A DNA stretch of 64,000 bases from the NCBI GenBank assembly GCA_003973385.1, contig QNYK01000062.1, positions 17,763-81,762 on the forward strand, written 5' to 3'. A model generated the notes under the pieces. The model had not been told where the DNA came from. It searched no databases and was given only the letters and a program-made list of their open reading frames with translations. The translations under genes and the position numbers were made by a program. Numbering within the stretch: position 1 is the stretch's first letter; every line of letters begins with the position of its first letter. The stretch is from Bacillota bacterium (GTDB lineage Bacteria; Planctomycetota; UBA8108; UBA1146). Shown here in pieces: positions 28,345 to 37,729 of the stretch.

Positions 28345-29391
28345 ATGGTATCGAGGCATGTGCCCGTCATTTATGGCGGTACCTGGAGTGAACGAAACAT
28401 TTCCATCCAGAGTGCTCGCTGCGTCATCGGCTGGCTTGAGGACGCTGGAATCGAACCGGTTCCCGTTCGCTGGGATGACGATGGATGGGTGATTTGTCCT
28501 GTCGATGATCTGGAGCAAATCGGCGAACCGGTGAACCCCTGCGACCTGCTCCAGTCACAGGTTGACTCCGGCATCGAGGAGGTTTTCAACTCCCTCCATG
28601 GTGGTGCGGGAGAGGATGGAACCCTTGCTGCGCTTCTGTCCAGTTTCAAACTCGCTCACACCGGCGCGGGAGTCGTCGGTAGTGCTGTCTCTGCCTGCAA
28701 GATCACCTTTCGCCAGAGATTGCGCGGAATCGGAATGCAGGTCGCGGTGGGAGCCGTGGTGCATGAAGAAATCTGGGCTCGGCGGAGAGGCGAAGTTCTG
28801 TCAGGGGTCGCCAAGGAGGTTCACTATCCTTGCATCGTCAAGGATCCGATGGGCGGCTCTTCCATCGGACTCAAACTTGTCAATGACGAGCTGGAACTCC
28901 AGGAGTTCATCGAAAACCTGTTCAAGAAAACAAGGCTGGTCCTGATCGAGCAGAGGGTCATCGGGAGAGAACTCTCCATCGCTTGCCTCGGAGCTGGACG
29001 AGGTTCGTTGCCACAACTTCTGCAACCGATCGAGGTCGTGCTGAATGACGAACGGGAGATCTTCGATTTCGAGGCCAAATACACCCCTGGAGCTGCACAG
29101 GAGATCCACGCATCACTGAGTCCAGAGGAATGGATGCAGATCGCACAGGAGATTCGTCAGATGCATCTGGAACTGGATCTGGGCACTGCCAGCCGCACCG
29201 ACCTGATCCTGACCGATGACGGCCCGGTCTACCTGGAGACCAACACGGTTCCCGGTTGCACCGATCGCAGCATTTTGCCCATCGCGGCTGGACTCTCAGG
29301 AATCAGTGGACCCGAACTGGTCAGGAAACTGCTCGAGATTGCAGTCGCCAATCACCTGGAGAGATGGGGTAGGGGACCCAGTGCCTCTTGA
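28345..29391 (+). CDS. ddl: D-alanine--D-alanine ligase-like ATP-grasp protein
   Basis: VFNSLHGGAGEDGTLAALLSSFKLAHTGAGVVGSAVSACK; KDPMGGSSIGL; FEAKYTPGAAQEI; TASRTDLILTDDGPVYLETNTVPGCTDRSILP. ATG at 28345. Confidence 0.88.
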   Translation: MVSRHVPVIYGGTWSERNISIQSARCVIGWLEDAGIEPVPVRWDDDGWVICPVDDLEQIGEPVNPCDLLQSQVDSGIEEVFNSLHGGAGEDGTLAALLSSFKLAHTGAGVVGSAVSACKITFRQRLRGIGMQVAVGAVVHEEIWARRRGEVLSGVAKEVHYPCIVKDPMGGSSIGLKLVNDELELQEFIENLFKKTRLVLIEQRVIGRELSIACLGAGRGSLPQLLQPIEVVLNDEREIFDFEAKYTPGAAQEIHASLSPEEWMQIAQEIRQMHLELDLGTASRTDLILTDDGPVYLETNTVPGCTDRSILPIAAGLSGISGPELVRKLLEIAVANHLERWGRGPSAS

Positions 29392-30214
29392 TCTGCCGGG
29401 AGGTGGGGAACTCGATCCGGTCATCGACCTCATCGAAGGCGCGGGTGGGTTGTTGCTTGAGTGCCAGAAGAGTTCGCGATCCATTGAAAAAAAGGGATTT
29501 CGAGATCTCGTCACCGACGCCGATCTCCGTTCGGAGAGGTATGTGGTCGCTGGCCTGAATCGGTTGTACCCCGAGGATGCGATTCTCGCTGAGGAGGCTG
29601 GAGGCGAACTCCCTTCCAGCGGCCGGTGCTGGATCGTGGATCCACTCGATGGCACCACTAACTATTCACATCGGCACCCGTTCTTCAGCGTTTCTGCTGC
29701 GCTCGTGGATGATGAAGGGCCAGTTGCCTGTGTGACCCACTCACCGATTCTCGCCGAGACATGGTGGGCCATCCGTAATCGTGGTGCCTGGAAATGTCGT
29801 GGAACCGTTCTGCAAGGTGAGCCACTGACGCTGAAGTCTACGGCACCACTGGGTGATTGCCTGCTGGCTACCGGGTTCAGCTATCAGAGAAAAGAACTGG
29901 ATCACGGCGCACTGGATGTCTTCGAGTCCTTGTTGAGGCGAGCGCGAGAGATCCGTCGCGGTGGCAGTGCCTGCCTGGATCTGGCATTCACCGCAGAAGG
30001 TATCTTTCAGGGCTTCTGGGAGTTTTATCTCCAACCCCACGATGTCGCCGCGGGAGCCCTGCTGATCCGCGAAGCGGGTGGTGTGGTGACCGATGGGGTC
30101 GGGGGAGACGACTGGTTACTGGGGGGGAGCATCGTTGCGGCAACGGCTGAACTCCATCCGGTACTTCTGGAAGTGGTTCGCCCCGCTGTCCCTCCCACCG
30201 AGGGGGATCGATGA
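29381..30214 (+). CDS. Inositol monophosphatase family protein (probable GTG start)
   Basis: DLVTDADLRSERYVV; AEEAGG; CWIVDPLDGTTNYSHRHPFFSVSAAL; GGSACLDLAFTAEGIFQGFWEFYLQPHDVAAGALLIREAGG. Confidence 0.92.
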   Translation: MPLDLPGGGELDPVIDLIEGAGGLLLECQKSSRSIEKKGFRDLVTDADLRSERYVVAGLNRLYPEDAILAEEAGGELPSSGRCWIVDPLDGTTNYSHRHPFFSVSAALVDDEGPVACVTHSPILAETWWAIRNRGAWKCRGTVLQGEPLTLKSTAPLGDCLLATGFSYQRKELDHGALDVFESLLRRAREIRRGGSACLDLAFTAEGIFQGFWEFYLQPHDVAAGALLIREAGGVVTDGVGGDDWLLGGSIVAATAELHPVLLEVVRPAVPPTEGDR

Positions 30215-33200
30215 GCACCTCGTCGGGTCGCCCGTTGCGAGTTCGTGGGGCCAACGAAAACAACCTTCGGAACCTCGATGTCGAGATCCCCAGGGAGCGA
30301 CTGGTGGTCGTCACGGGAATCAGTGGCTCAGGTAAATCGACACTCGCACACGGCATCATCTGTCGTGAAGGGCAGCGTCGTTTCGTCGAGAGTCTCAGTT
30401 CCTATGCTCGTCAATATCTGGGTCGACTCGATCGGCCTCGCGTCGAGGCGGTCGAGGGCCTCAGCCCGACCATCTCTATCGATCAGAAAACCATCTCGCG
30501 AAACCCCAGGTCCACGGTGGGTACCATCACAGAGATTCTCGATCATCTTCGACTCCTGTATGCGCGGCTCGGAACACCGCACTGTCCCAGCTGTGGGGAT
30601 GTCATCGAGGGTCGCAGTCGAGAGCAGATTGTCCAGCACAGTTGGCATCAGTTGGCAGGGCAGGAGGTGCTGGTGTGCGCTCCCATCGTTCTGGAGCGAA
30701 AGGGCGAGTATCGAAAGGAGATTGAGCAACTCCGCGAGCAAGGATTTGCTCGGGTTCGCATCGATGGAGACCTGATGCGCCTGTCCGATCCGATTTCGTT
30801 GGCTCGTTACGAGCGTCACACGATTGAGGTCGTACTCGATAAATTACGGCTGGTGGACGGCAAGCGTGGCAGGCTTGCTGAAGCAGTCGAGAAGGCTCTC
30901 ACCATCTCAGATGGGCTGGTGACCATCGTGGCTGGAGAAGTGGCCCATCTCTCCTCCAGCAGATTTGGTTGCCCGACATGCTCGATTTCCTTGCCAGAAC
31001 TGGAGCCCAGGCTCTTCTCCTTCAACAGTCCACAGGGTGCGTGTCAAAGATGCGATGGACTCGGCAGAAGGAGGTCTCCTTCGGAACACACCATGGTCAA
31101 GGATGCGTCCCTTTCGATCATGGATGGAGCTCTGTTCCTGAGGCGCCAGGGCAAATCGATCAGGGGCCTTTCTGTGGCCTGGTCGGTGCTGGAGAAAGCA
31201 GCCACTCTCGAGCGGATTTCTCTTCAAAGGCCATGGAAGAAGTTGACCCCCCGAGCACGCCAGTTGCTACTCGAAGGTGCCGAGTCGGTGGGTGGTAAGA
31301 GTGACTGGCCAGGTCTGATTCCCCTGGTCGAGGCTGCCTATGATCTGCACGGGGGGCGAGAACTGGAACGGCACATGCCTCGCACGGAGTGCAATGCATG
31401 CGGGGGGACGCGGTTGCAGGAGATGCCTCGTGCCGTTCGCTACCGCGGTCACGGAATCGATCAGATCTGCTCGATGACGGTAGACGATGCCCACGGCTTC
31501 TTCAGTGATCTCGACCTGGATGACAGGGAGCGTCGCATCGGCCAGTCACTGTTTCCGGAGATCCAGTCGCGACTGGAATTCCTGTCCAGAGTAGGCCTCG
31601 GTTATCTCGCCCTCGATCGGTCTGCCGATACTCTCGCAGGTGGAGAAGCGCAACGCATCCGGCTGGCGAGCCAGCTGGGGAGTGGGCTTCGTGGGGTGCT
31701 GTATGTGCTCGACGAACCTTCGATCGGTCTGCATCCCGCGGATAATAGAGCGATGCTCGAGATCCTCAGGGGTTTGAGGGATCTGGGCAACTCGGTCCTG
31801 GTGGTGGAGCATGATCGTGAAACCATCGAGAGTGCTGACCACATCATTGATATCGGACCGGGTGCGGGTACTGCCGGTGGAGAACTGGTCGCCGAGGGGT
31901 CCGTGACGGCGGTTCGAAAGGTATCGCGCTCACTGACAGGTCAGTATCTCGCCGGCAACAAGAAGATCGCAATCCCCGCGAGTCGCAGGAAATCTAGGAG
32001 CTGTTTGCGGATTCGTGGCGCGCGGCTGCACAACTTGCAGGATGTCGATGTTGAGATTCCGCTGCAATCTCTGGTCGTGATTACCGGAGTGAGCGGGTCA
32101 GGGAAAAGTACTCTCATCCAGGGAGTACTGCAGCCAGCAGTCGCAGAATACCTGGATCTGGTGACGGAACCTCCCGGAGATCACGACGGCGTCGATGGAC
32201 TCGATCAGATCGACAAGTTGATTCGCATCGATCAGAACCCCATCGGACGAACCCCCCGCTCCAATCCCGGAACCTACACCAAGGTGTTCGATGATATTCG
32301 CGATCTGTTCTCGCGAACCGCAGAAGCTCGTGCCCGGGGGTGGAAGAGAGGGCGTTTCTCTTTCAACGTCAAGGGGGGTCGATGCGAGGCGTGCGAAGGT
32401 GCTGGGGTCATCACCATAGGAATGCAATTCATGGCCGACATCGAGGTGGTGTGCGAGGAGTGCAATGGCACCCGCTTCAATGCCGAGACCAGGTCGGTGC
32501 GCTGGCGCGGCCACGACATCTCGGAGATTCTCGCGTTATCGATCGAGGAGGCATCCTCGCTCTTTGAAGATGTGCCTCAGATCGACCGGACACTTCGAAC
32601 CCTGCTCGATGTAGGACTCGGTTATGTTTCGCTGGGCCAGCCCAGCACCACTCTATCTGGTGGCGAAGCTCAACGGGTCAAACTGGCGACGGAATTGCGG
32701 AAGAAGAGCACCGGAAGGACGCTGTATCTGCTCGATGAACCGACCACAGGTTTGCACTTTGCAGATATCGATAACCTGCTCGGTTGCCTGCATGCTCTCG
32801 TCGACAGGGGCAATACGGTCGTGATCATCGAGCATTGTCTCGATGTGGTGAAACAGGCGGACCATGTCATCGATCTGGGCCCCGCGGGAGGTGCCCAGGG
32901 TGGCAGAGTTCTCAGTTGTGGTACTCCTGAGCAGTTGGCCCGGCTCGGAAGTGCGACCGGGATCGCGCTCTCTGGAGAGATGGGTGGAAAGCGTCGCCCT
33001 GCTGCCCGATCCGGAAAGAAGAGGGGCTCTGGTTCGGGTGAACCCGCCGACAAGTTCCTGATTGTCGGCGCAAGACAGAACAACCTGAAAGATATACGGG
33101 TTGAAATCCCTGCCGGGGAGTTCACCGTCATCACAGGACCCAGTGGATCGGGAAAGAGCACGCTGGCCTTCGATATTCTTTTCGCTGAAGGGCAGCGTAG

Positions 33201-35913
33201 ATATATCGAGAGCCTATCGACCTATGCAAGGCGCTTCCTTGGCAGGATCGACCGACCAGAGGTGGACCGGGTCGAGGGGATCGCCCCGGCCATCGCCATC
33301 GATCAGAAAAACAGGGGCTCGAATCCTCGCTCGACGGTGGCCACCTCTACCGAGATCTATGACTACCTGCGGATCCTCTTCTCCAGGGCTGGAGAAGCGA
33401 GCTGCATCCATTGCGATTCGATTCTCGAGGCACACACCCCGGCGGCAGCCAGCGGCAAGATCCTGGAGGATCGAGCCGAGCAGCCGACCTTGCTGCTGGC
33501 GCCGCTGGATGCACCCTTTCCTTCGCCTGGAGAAGTGGCAGGGGAGGGCTACGCGAGGGTTCGTATCGATGCAGCGGTGAGTCGCCTCGATGAACTGGAT
33601 TTTGATCATCCCTTCCCGGACGGTGCATCGGTAGAGATCGTCGTGGACCGGCTCCGCCCGGCACGTTCGGGGCGTGTGCGTGTCTCTGAAAGTGTCGAGG
33701 AAGCCTATCGTAGAGGCGGAGATCGGTTGATTGTCGCCGATGCTGATGGCAAGGAGGTGGTTCGCTTCACTCGCAGACCATCGTGCCCCGATGGGCACAT
33801 GATGCTTGTAGAGGACCTGTCCCCGAGGCTGTTCTCCTTCAATCACCACTCCGGTGCCTGTAACGCCTGCTCGGGGCTGGGTGTGCTGAAACAGGTCGAT
33901 CCTCGACTGTTGATCACGAATCCTGAACGGCCACTCTTTTCGGGCGCGATGGATCACCGGCTCGGATCATGGATCGGTCGAAAGAGCGGCCGTGTCCGAA
34001 AGGTCATCGATGCGGCACTGGTGGCTCATGGATTTGATCCCTCCAGTTCCGTCGATGAACTCGGCGAAGATGGATGGAAGGTGATTCTCGATGGTACGGG
34101 AGACCTCTCTTATCCAGTCAGATTCAGGACCCGGCGTGGAAGTGGGCGATTGCGACGGGTGACAGGCTCCACCTGGGAGGGACTCGTCGAACGAGTCTCC
34201 ATCTGGCATCAACGCGCCAACTCGCCACGCTGGCGCCATGCGATCGAAGAGCACTTGACGGTGCTCACCTGTCCTGGCTGTAGCGGTGGGCGTCTGAAAC
34301 CGGAACTGCTGGCGGTTCGAATCGGCGGCGAAAACATCTCACAGCTCTGTGGCCGTACGGTTGATCAGGCCATCGAGTTCTTTGAACAGCTGGAGTTGAC
34401 CGGTTATCGCCGAGAGGTGGCTGATCAGGTCAGGCTTGAAGTGGTCAGCCGTCTCTCCTTCCTGCAAAAAGTGGGGCTTGGATACATCGCACTGGATCGA
34501 GCCACGGAGACGCTCTCCGGTGGTGAAGCGCAGAGAATTCGCCTCGCAACACAGATCGGCAACCAGCTGATGGGAGTGCTCTATGTCCTCGATGAGCCGA
34601 CCATCGGACTCCATGCACGGGATGTCGATCGATTACTGGGGTCGCTGGCGGAGTTGCGGGATCTGGGCAACACGCTGGTCGTGGTGGAGCATGACGATAG
34701 AACCATTCGAAGTTGTGATCATGTCATCGATCTTGGACCCGGAGCCGGAGTCCTCGGAGGGGAAGTGGTCGCCGAGGGTACGCCGGAGCAGATCATGAAG
34801 AATCCCCGATCTGCGACGGGGGCGTACCTCTCGGGTCGTGAGCAGGTCGCACAGATCGGTGCGCCCAGGAGTGGAGACGGTGGCGAGATCCGCATCATCG
34901 GGGCGACGGCTCACAACCTCAAGAATATCGATGTGTCGATTCCAACAGGTGTCTTGACCTGTGTCACCGGAGTCAGTGGATCTGGAAAATCGACCCTCGT
35001 GATGGACATCCTGGCGAGGGAACTGGCGACCCGTCTCGCCGGCGCCAGGCCAGCAAGCGCAGCTCATGAGAAGATCGAGGGAGATGACGCTTTTGATGGA
35101 CTGGGAGTGATCGATCAGCAACCTCTCGGTCGCACTCCAGCTTCCAACGCCGCCACCTACACCGGAGTCATGACTCCAATCCGGAGCCTCTTCGCGCGCA
35201 CACACCTGGCACGTGTGCGAGGCTGGGGGCCGGGTCGCTTTTCATTCAATGTCGCGGGCGGGCGTTGCGAGGCGTGCGATGGAAAAGGTGGAGTGCTCAT
35301 CGAGATGCACTTCCTCAGCGATGTGTGGATCCGATGCGAGGTTTGTCGTGGTCGACGCTATGAAAAAGAGACGCTGGAGGCGCGCTGGAAAGGATGCAGT
35401 ATCTCCGATGTACTCGAGATGGATGTTCGAAAGGCACTTCAACTGTTCGAAGATATTCCAGCCATCGCAACGATGCTCCGGGCGCTCGATGAAGTGGGGC
35501 TCGGGTATCTATCGCTGGGGCAATCAGCGACAACCCTGTCAGGTGGTGAAGCTCAGCGAGTCAAACTCGCTTCTGAACTGGGCCGAAGAGCCAGAGGACG
35601 GCGCATCTACATCCTCGATGAGCCGACCACCGGATTGCACTTTTCCGATGTTCGCCTGCTTACCCGGATGCTTCACAAACTCGTCGATCGCGGAGACACG
35701 GTGATTGTCATCGAGCATGATCTGGACCTGATCGCCTGCGCTGATCATGTCATCGATATGGGGCCAGAAGGTGGAGATGCCGGTGGCCAGGTGGTGGTCG
35801 CGGGAACTCCCGAGAAAGTCGCCAGATCGCGCAAAAGCCATACCGCGAAGGTACTCAAAGAAGTGCTCCGGAGGAAGGCTCGAACGGATGCCACCTCAGC
35901 TCCGCCGCACTAG
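30211..35913 (+). CDS. uvrA: Tandem-duplicated UvrA (excinuclease ABC subunit A), 1900 aa with four ABC ATPase modules
   Basis: Two complete UvrA-like halves joined by the linker GGKRRPAARSGKKRGSGSGEP (about codons 925-945). Walker A: GISGSGKST, GVSGSGKST, GPSGSGKST, GVSGSGKST; signatures LAGGEAQRIR, LSGGEAQRVK, LSGGEAQRIR, LSGGEAQRVK; four DEP[ST][IT]GLH Walker B/D-loop motifs. Confidence 0.96.
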   Translation: MSTSSGRPLRVRGANENNLRNLDVEIPRERLVVVTGISGSGKSTLAHGIICREGQRRFVESLSSYARQYLGRLDRPRVEAVEGLSPTISIDQKTISRNPRSTVGTITEILDHLRLLYARLGTPHCPSCGDVIEGRSREQIVQHSWHQLAGQEVLVCAPIVLERKGEYRKEIEQLREQGFARVRIDGDLMRLSDPISLARYERHTIEVVLDKLRLVDGKRGRLAEAVEKALTISDGLVTIVAGEVAHLSSSRFGCPTCSISLPELEPRLFSFNSPQGACQRCDGLGRRRSPSEHTMVKDASLSIMDGALFLRRQGKSIRGLSVAWSVLEKAATLERISLQRPWKKLTPRARQLLLEGAESVGGKSDWPGLIPLVEAAYDLHGGRELERHMPRTECNACGGTRLQEMPRAVRYRGHGIDQICSMTVDDAHGFFSDLDLDDRERRIGQSLFPEIQSRLEFLSRVGLGYLALDRSADTLAGGEAQRIRLASQLGSGLRGVLYVLDEPSIGLHPADNRAMLEILRGLRDLGNSVLVVEHDRETIESADHIIDIGPGAGTAGGELVAEGSVTAVRKVSRSLTGQYLAGNKKIAIPASRRKSRSCLRIRGARLHNLQDVDVEIPLQSLVVITGVSGSGKSTLIQGVLQPAVAEYLDLVTEPPGDHDGVDGLDQIDKLIRIDQNPIGRTPRSNPGTYTKVFDDIRDLFSRTAEARARGWKRGRFSFNVKGGRCEACEGAGVITIGMQFMADIEVVCEECNGTRFNAETRSVRWRGHDISEILALSIEEASSLFEDVPQIDRTLRTLLDVGLGYVSLGQPSTTLSGGEAQRVKLATELRKKSTGRTLYLLDEPTTGLHFADIDNLLGCLHALVDRGNTVVIIEHCLDVVKQADHVIDLGPAGGAQGGRVLSCGTPEQLARLGSATGIALSGEMGGKRRPAARSGKKRGSGSGEPADKFLIVGARQNNLKDIRVEIPAGEFTVITGPSGSGKSTLAFDILFAEGQRRYIESLSTYARRFLGRIDRPEVDRVEGIAPAIAIDQKNRGSNPRSTVATSTEIYDYLRILFSRAGEASCIHCDSILEAHTPAAASGKILEDRAEQPTLLLAPLDAPFPSPGEVAGEGYARVRIDAAVSRLDELDFDHPFPDGASVEIVVDRLRPARSGRVRVSESVEEAYRRGGDRLIVADADGKEVVRFTRRPSCPDGHMMLVEDLSPRLFSFNHHSGACNACSGLGVLKQVDPRLLITNPERPLFSGAMDHRLGSWIGRKSGRVRKVIDAALVAHGFDPSSSVDELGEDGWKVILDGTGDLSYPVRFRTRRGSGRLRRVTGSTWEGLVERVSIWHQRANSPRWRHAIEEHLTVLTCPGCSGGRLKPELLAVRIGGENISQLCGRTVDQAIEFFEQLELTGYRREVADQVRLEVVSRLSFLQKVGLGYIALDRATETLSGGEAQRIRLATQIGNQLMGVLYVLDEPTIGLHARDVDRLLGSLAELRDLGNTLVVVEHDDRTIRSCDHVIDLGPGAGVLGGEVVAEGTPEQIMKNPRSATGAYLSGREQVAQIGAPRSGDGGEIRIIGATAHNLKNIDVSIPTGVLTCVTGVSGSGKSTLVMDILARELATRLAGARPASAAHEKIEGDDAFDGLGVIDQQPLGRTPASNAATYTGVMTPIRSLFARTHLARVRGWGPGRFSFNVAGGRCEACDGKGGVLIEMHFLSDVWIRCEVCRGRRYEKETLEARWKGCSISDVLEMDVRKALQLFEDIPAIATMLRALDEVGLGYLSLGQSATTLSGGEAQRVKLASELGRRARGRRIYILDEPTTGLHFSDVRLLTRMLHKLVDRGDTVIVIEHDLDLIACADHVIDMGPEGGDAGGQVVVAGTPEKVARSRKSHTAKVLKEVLRRKARTDATSAPPH

Positions 35914-37067
35914 CGTGGTGCCGCCAGGTCTTTGGTCCTCTGAAGCAGTCCCTGCTCCAGTTCAGCCTGGTTTTCGAGCCGATCTCCCAGTGTACGGAGC
36001 GCTTCGCCGAGAAACTCGAGGACATCTCGATCTTCACCGCGTCGGTCGAGCAGGTCTCTGACCTGTTCGGTGGCTCTGCGTACTTCCAGGGCACCTTCTG
36101 CGTATCGATTGGCACTCTCGTGCAGCGCGATGAAGGCGCTTTCCCTGTCGCCTGGTGATTTCAAGATTCTCCAGGGGCGACGCCTCAGGTCCGCAGCCAG
36201 TCGATGAAGGTTGTCACTGGTGGACTGGAGGTTCTCGACGGTGGCGCGCAACGGAGCTCGATTTTCATGAAGCAGCTGGTCTATGCTTCTCAACACCGTT
36301 TCACCCTTTCTGCCGACACGAACAATCGACTCGGCCGCTTCGGGGAGTAAACGCGCGTGGGCTCGCAATTCGAGCAGAATCTCCTCGGCCTGCTGAAGCG
36401 AGGAGAGAATCGGACTTCTTCCGTCTCGGATCAAGATACGCAGTTCTTCGGCTGTTTCTCTGACGCTGTGACCGGCATCTCCCATGGTTCTGAGGGTCTC
36501 CTGGAGCCCACCCTGGCCCTTGATCAGGTCGGTGATCTGTCCGATCGATTCAGCAGTGTGACGCAGTGCTTCCAGTGTTTTGAGGTATTCATCGGCCGGA
36601 TCGCCCAGCTGCCGATGGCGAGATACCAGCGTCGAACCCTTGGCGAGAGGTGCGCCAGATCCGGGCACGATGTCGATCGATGGGGAAGGCTGGTCCCTCA
36701 GGGAGACGGAACTGTCCGCCGTGATCTGACCATGGATGCGGGACTCGATGGATCCGGTGACGATCAATTTCGCGGGGCTGGAGTCTTGCGCCTGAGCGAT
36801 GTTGCCGCCATCCGCGATCACAAGATCGATGGAATGAACCTTGCCGACCGGAATTCCCCTGAAACAAATGGCGCTTCCTGTTCGTAGTGATCCGGCGTGG
36901 GGGATTTGAATCGAGAGGGAAGTCATCGAGTCGGACCGCTCCCACGAGGCCAAGAAACCAGGGATCACCAGAGCGATCAGAACCACGCAACTGGTGACTC
37001 CGATTCGAGTGATCCACCGCAAGGTGGGGCTGACTTCCCGGTTCATGTTGGCCACTCCCGTTCGCAT
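35910..37067 (-). CDS. MCE/MlaD-domain membrane-anchored protein
   Basis: N-terminal TM, then SLSIQIPHAGSLRTGSAICFRGIPVGKVHSIDLV (MCE-type), followed by a long helical C-terminal region. Confidence 0.72.
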   Translation of the reverse strand: MRTGVANMNREVSPTLRWITRIGVTSCVVLIALVIPGFLASWERSDSMTSLSIQIPHAGSLRTGSAICFRGIPVGKVHSIDLVIADGGNIAQAQDSSPAKLIVTGSIESRIHGQITADSSVSLRDQPSPSIDIVPGSGAPLAKGSTLVSRHRQLGDPADEYLKTLEALRHTAESIGQITDLIKGQGGLQETLRTMGDAGHSVRETAEELRILIRDGRSPILSSLQQAEEILLELRAHARLLPEAAESIVRVGRKGETVLRSIDQLLHENRAPLRATVENLQSTSDNLHRLAADLRRRPWRILKSPGDRESAFIALHESANRYAEGALEVRRATEQVRDLLDRRGEDRDVLEFLGEALRTLGDRLENQAELEQGLLQRTKDLAAPR

Positions 37068-37167
37068 GGGCGGAGTCGACCAACCAGGCCATCACGAGGC
37101 AGTGATGTCGATGGGGGATCGCTCATCACTCTCATCGGCTGACAAGGGGAATTTCTTCAGTGAATTA

Positions 37168-37572
37168 TCAGGGGCTTGGAGGTTCAGGGCTCGATAGCCG
37201 AGTCCACCACTCCTGGTGGTCTGATACGGCATATCGACGTTCCCTGGGAGGGGACAGGTAATCGTATTTCGGGGCAGTATTTCGTCGTTCTCCAGCGAGC
37301 CACAGGATGGTGGATCGTGCGTTGTACCGGACCCAGCGGTCGGGATCATTGAGCAGGGGAAAGAGCAGGGGTGCAAAGTTCCGATTGCTCGAACCCTGGA
37401 TGGCCAGGATGGTGCGCGTGCGCACGACAGGTTCCTCCGAGGCGAGTCCAGGCCATGGGCCTGTTTCAGAGACCCTGAGACCTGGCATCTGACACGACGC
37501 GCAGCAAAGTAGAGTCAGCAGCAGGATCAGAGTCATGTCGCTCCTGATTACTCGGTGAAACATCCGTGTCAC
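37168..37572 (-). CDS. Small putative lipoprotein with a HEAT-like segment
   Basis: Lipobox-like LLLLTLLCCASC; FAPLLFPLLNDPDRWVRYNARSTILWLAGE resembles one HEAT repeat. An alternative internal start (MTLILLL) is likely. Confidence 0.5.
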   Translation of the reverse strand: MTRMFHRVIRSDMTLILLLTLLCCASCQMPGLRVSETGPWPGLASEEPVVRTRTILAIQGSSNRNFAPLLFPLLNDPDRWVRYNARSTILWLAGERRNTAPKYDYLSPPRERRYAVSDHQEWWTRLSSPEPPSP

Positions 37573-37729
37573 GCTCCCTTCGTGGCCCTCAATTCATCAG
37601 GAGCCAGATGTGGTCTCTGGCCCGTGACCATACTTGTGAAGAAGTGGCCCCGGGTCAAGTCGGTCGAGGTGGAGCCAGGGGTGGGGAGGTGATAGTCTCC
37701 GTTCTGATGCTGCAGGGAGAGGATGACTC

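Noticed and set aside
27496-28518. 340-aa minus-strand ORF opposite isoprenyl synthase and ddl
   Set aside because: Spans two genes on the opposite strand and has no recognisable domain.
29216-29380. N-terminal extension of the inositol monophosphatase ORF
   Set aside because: Overlaps the C-terminus of ddl in another frame with no conserved sequence; a GTG start at 29381 fits better.
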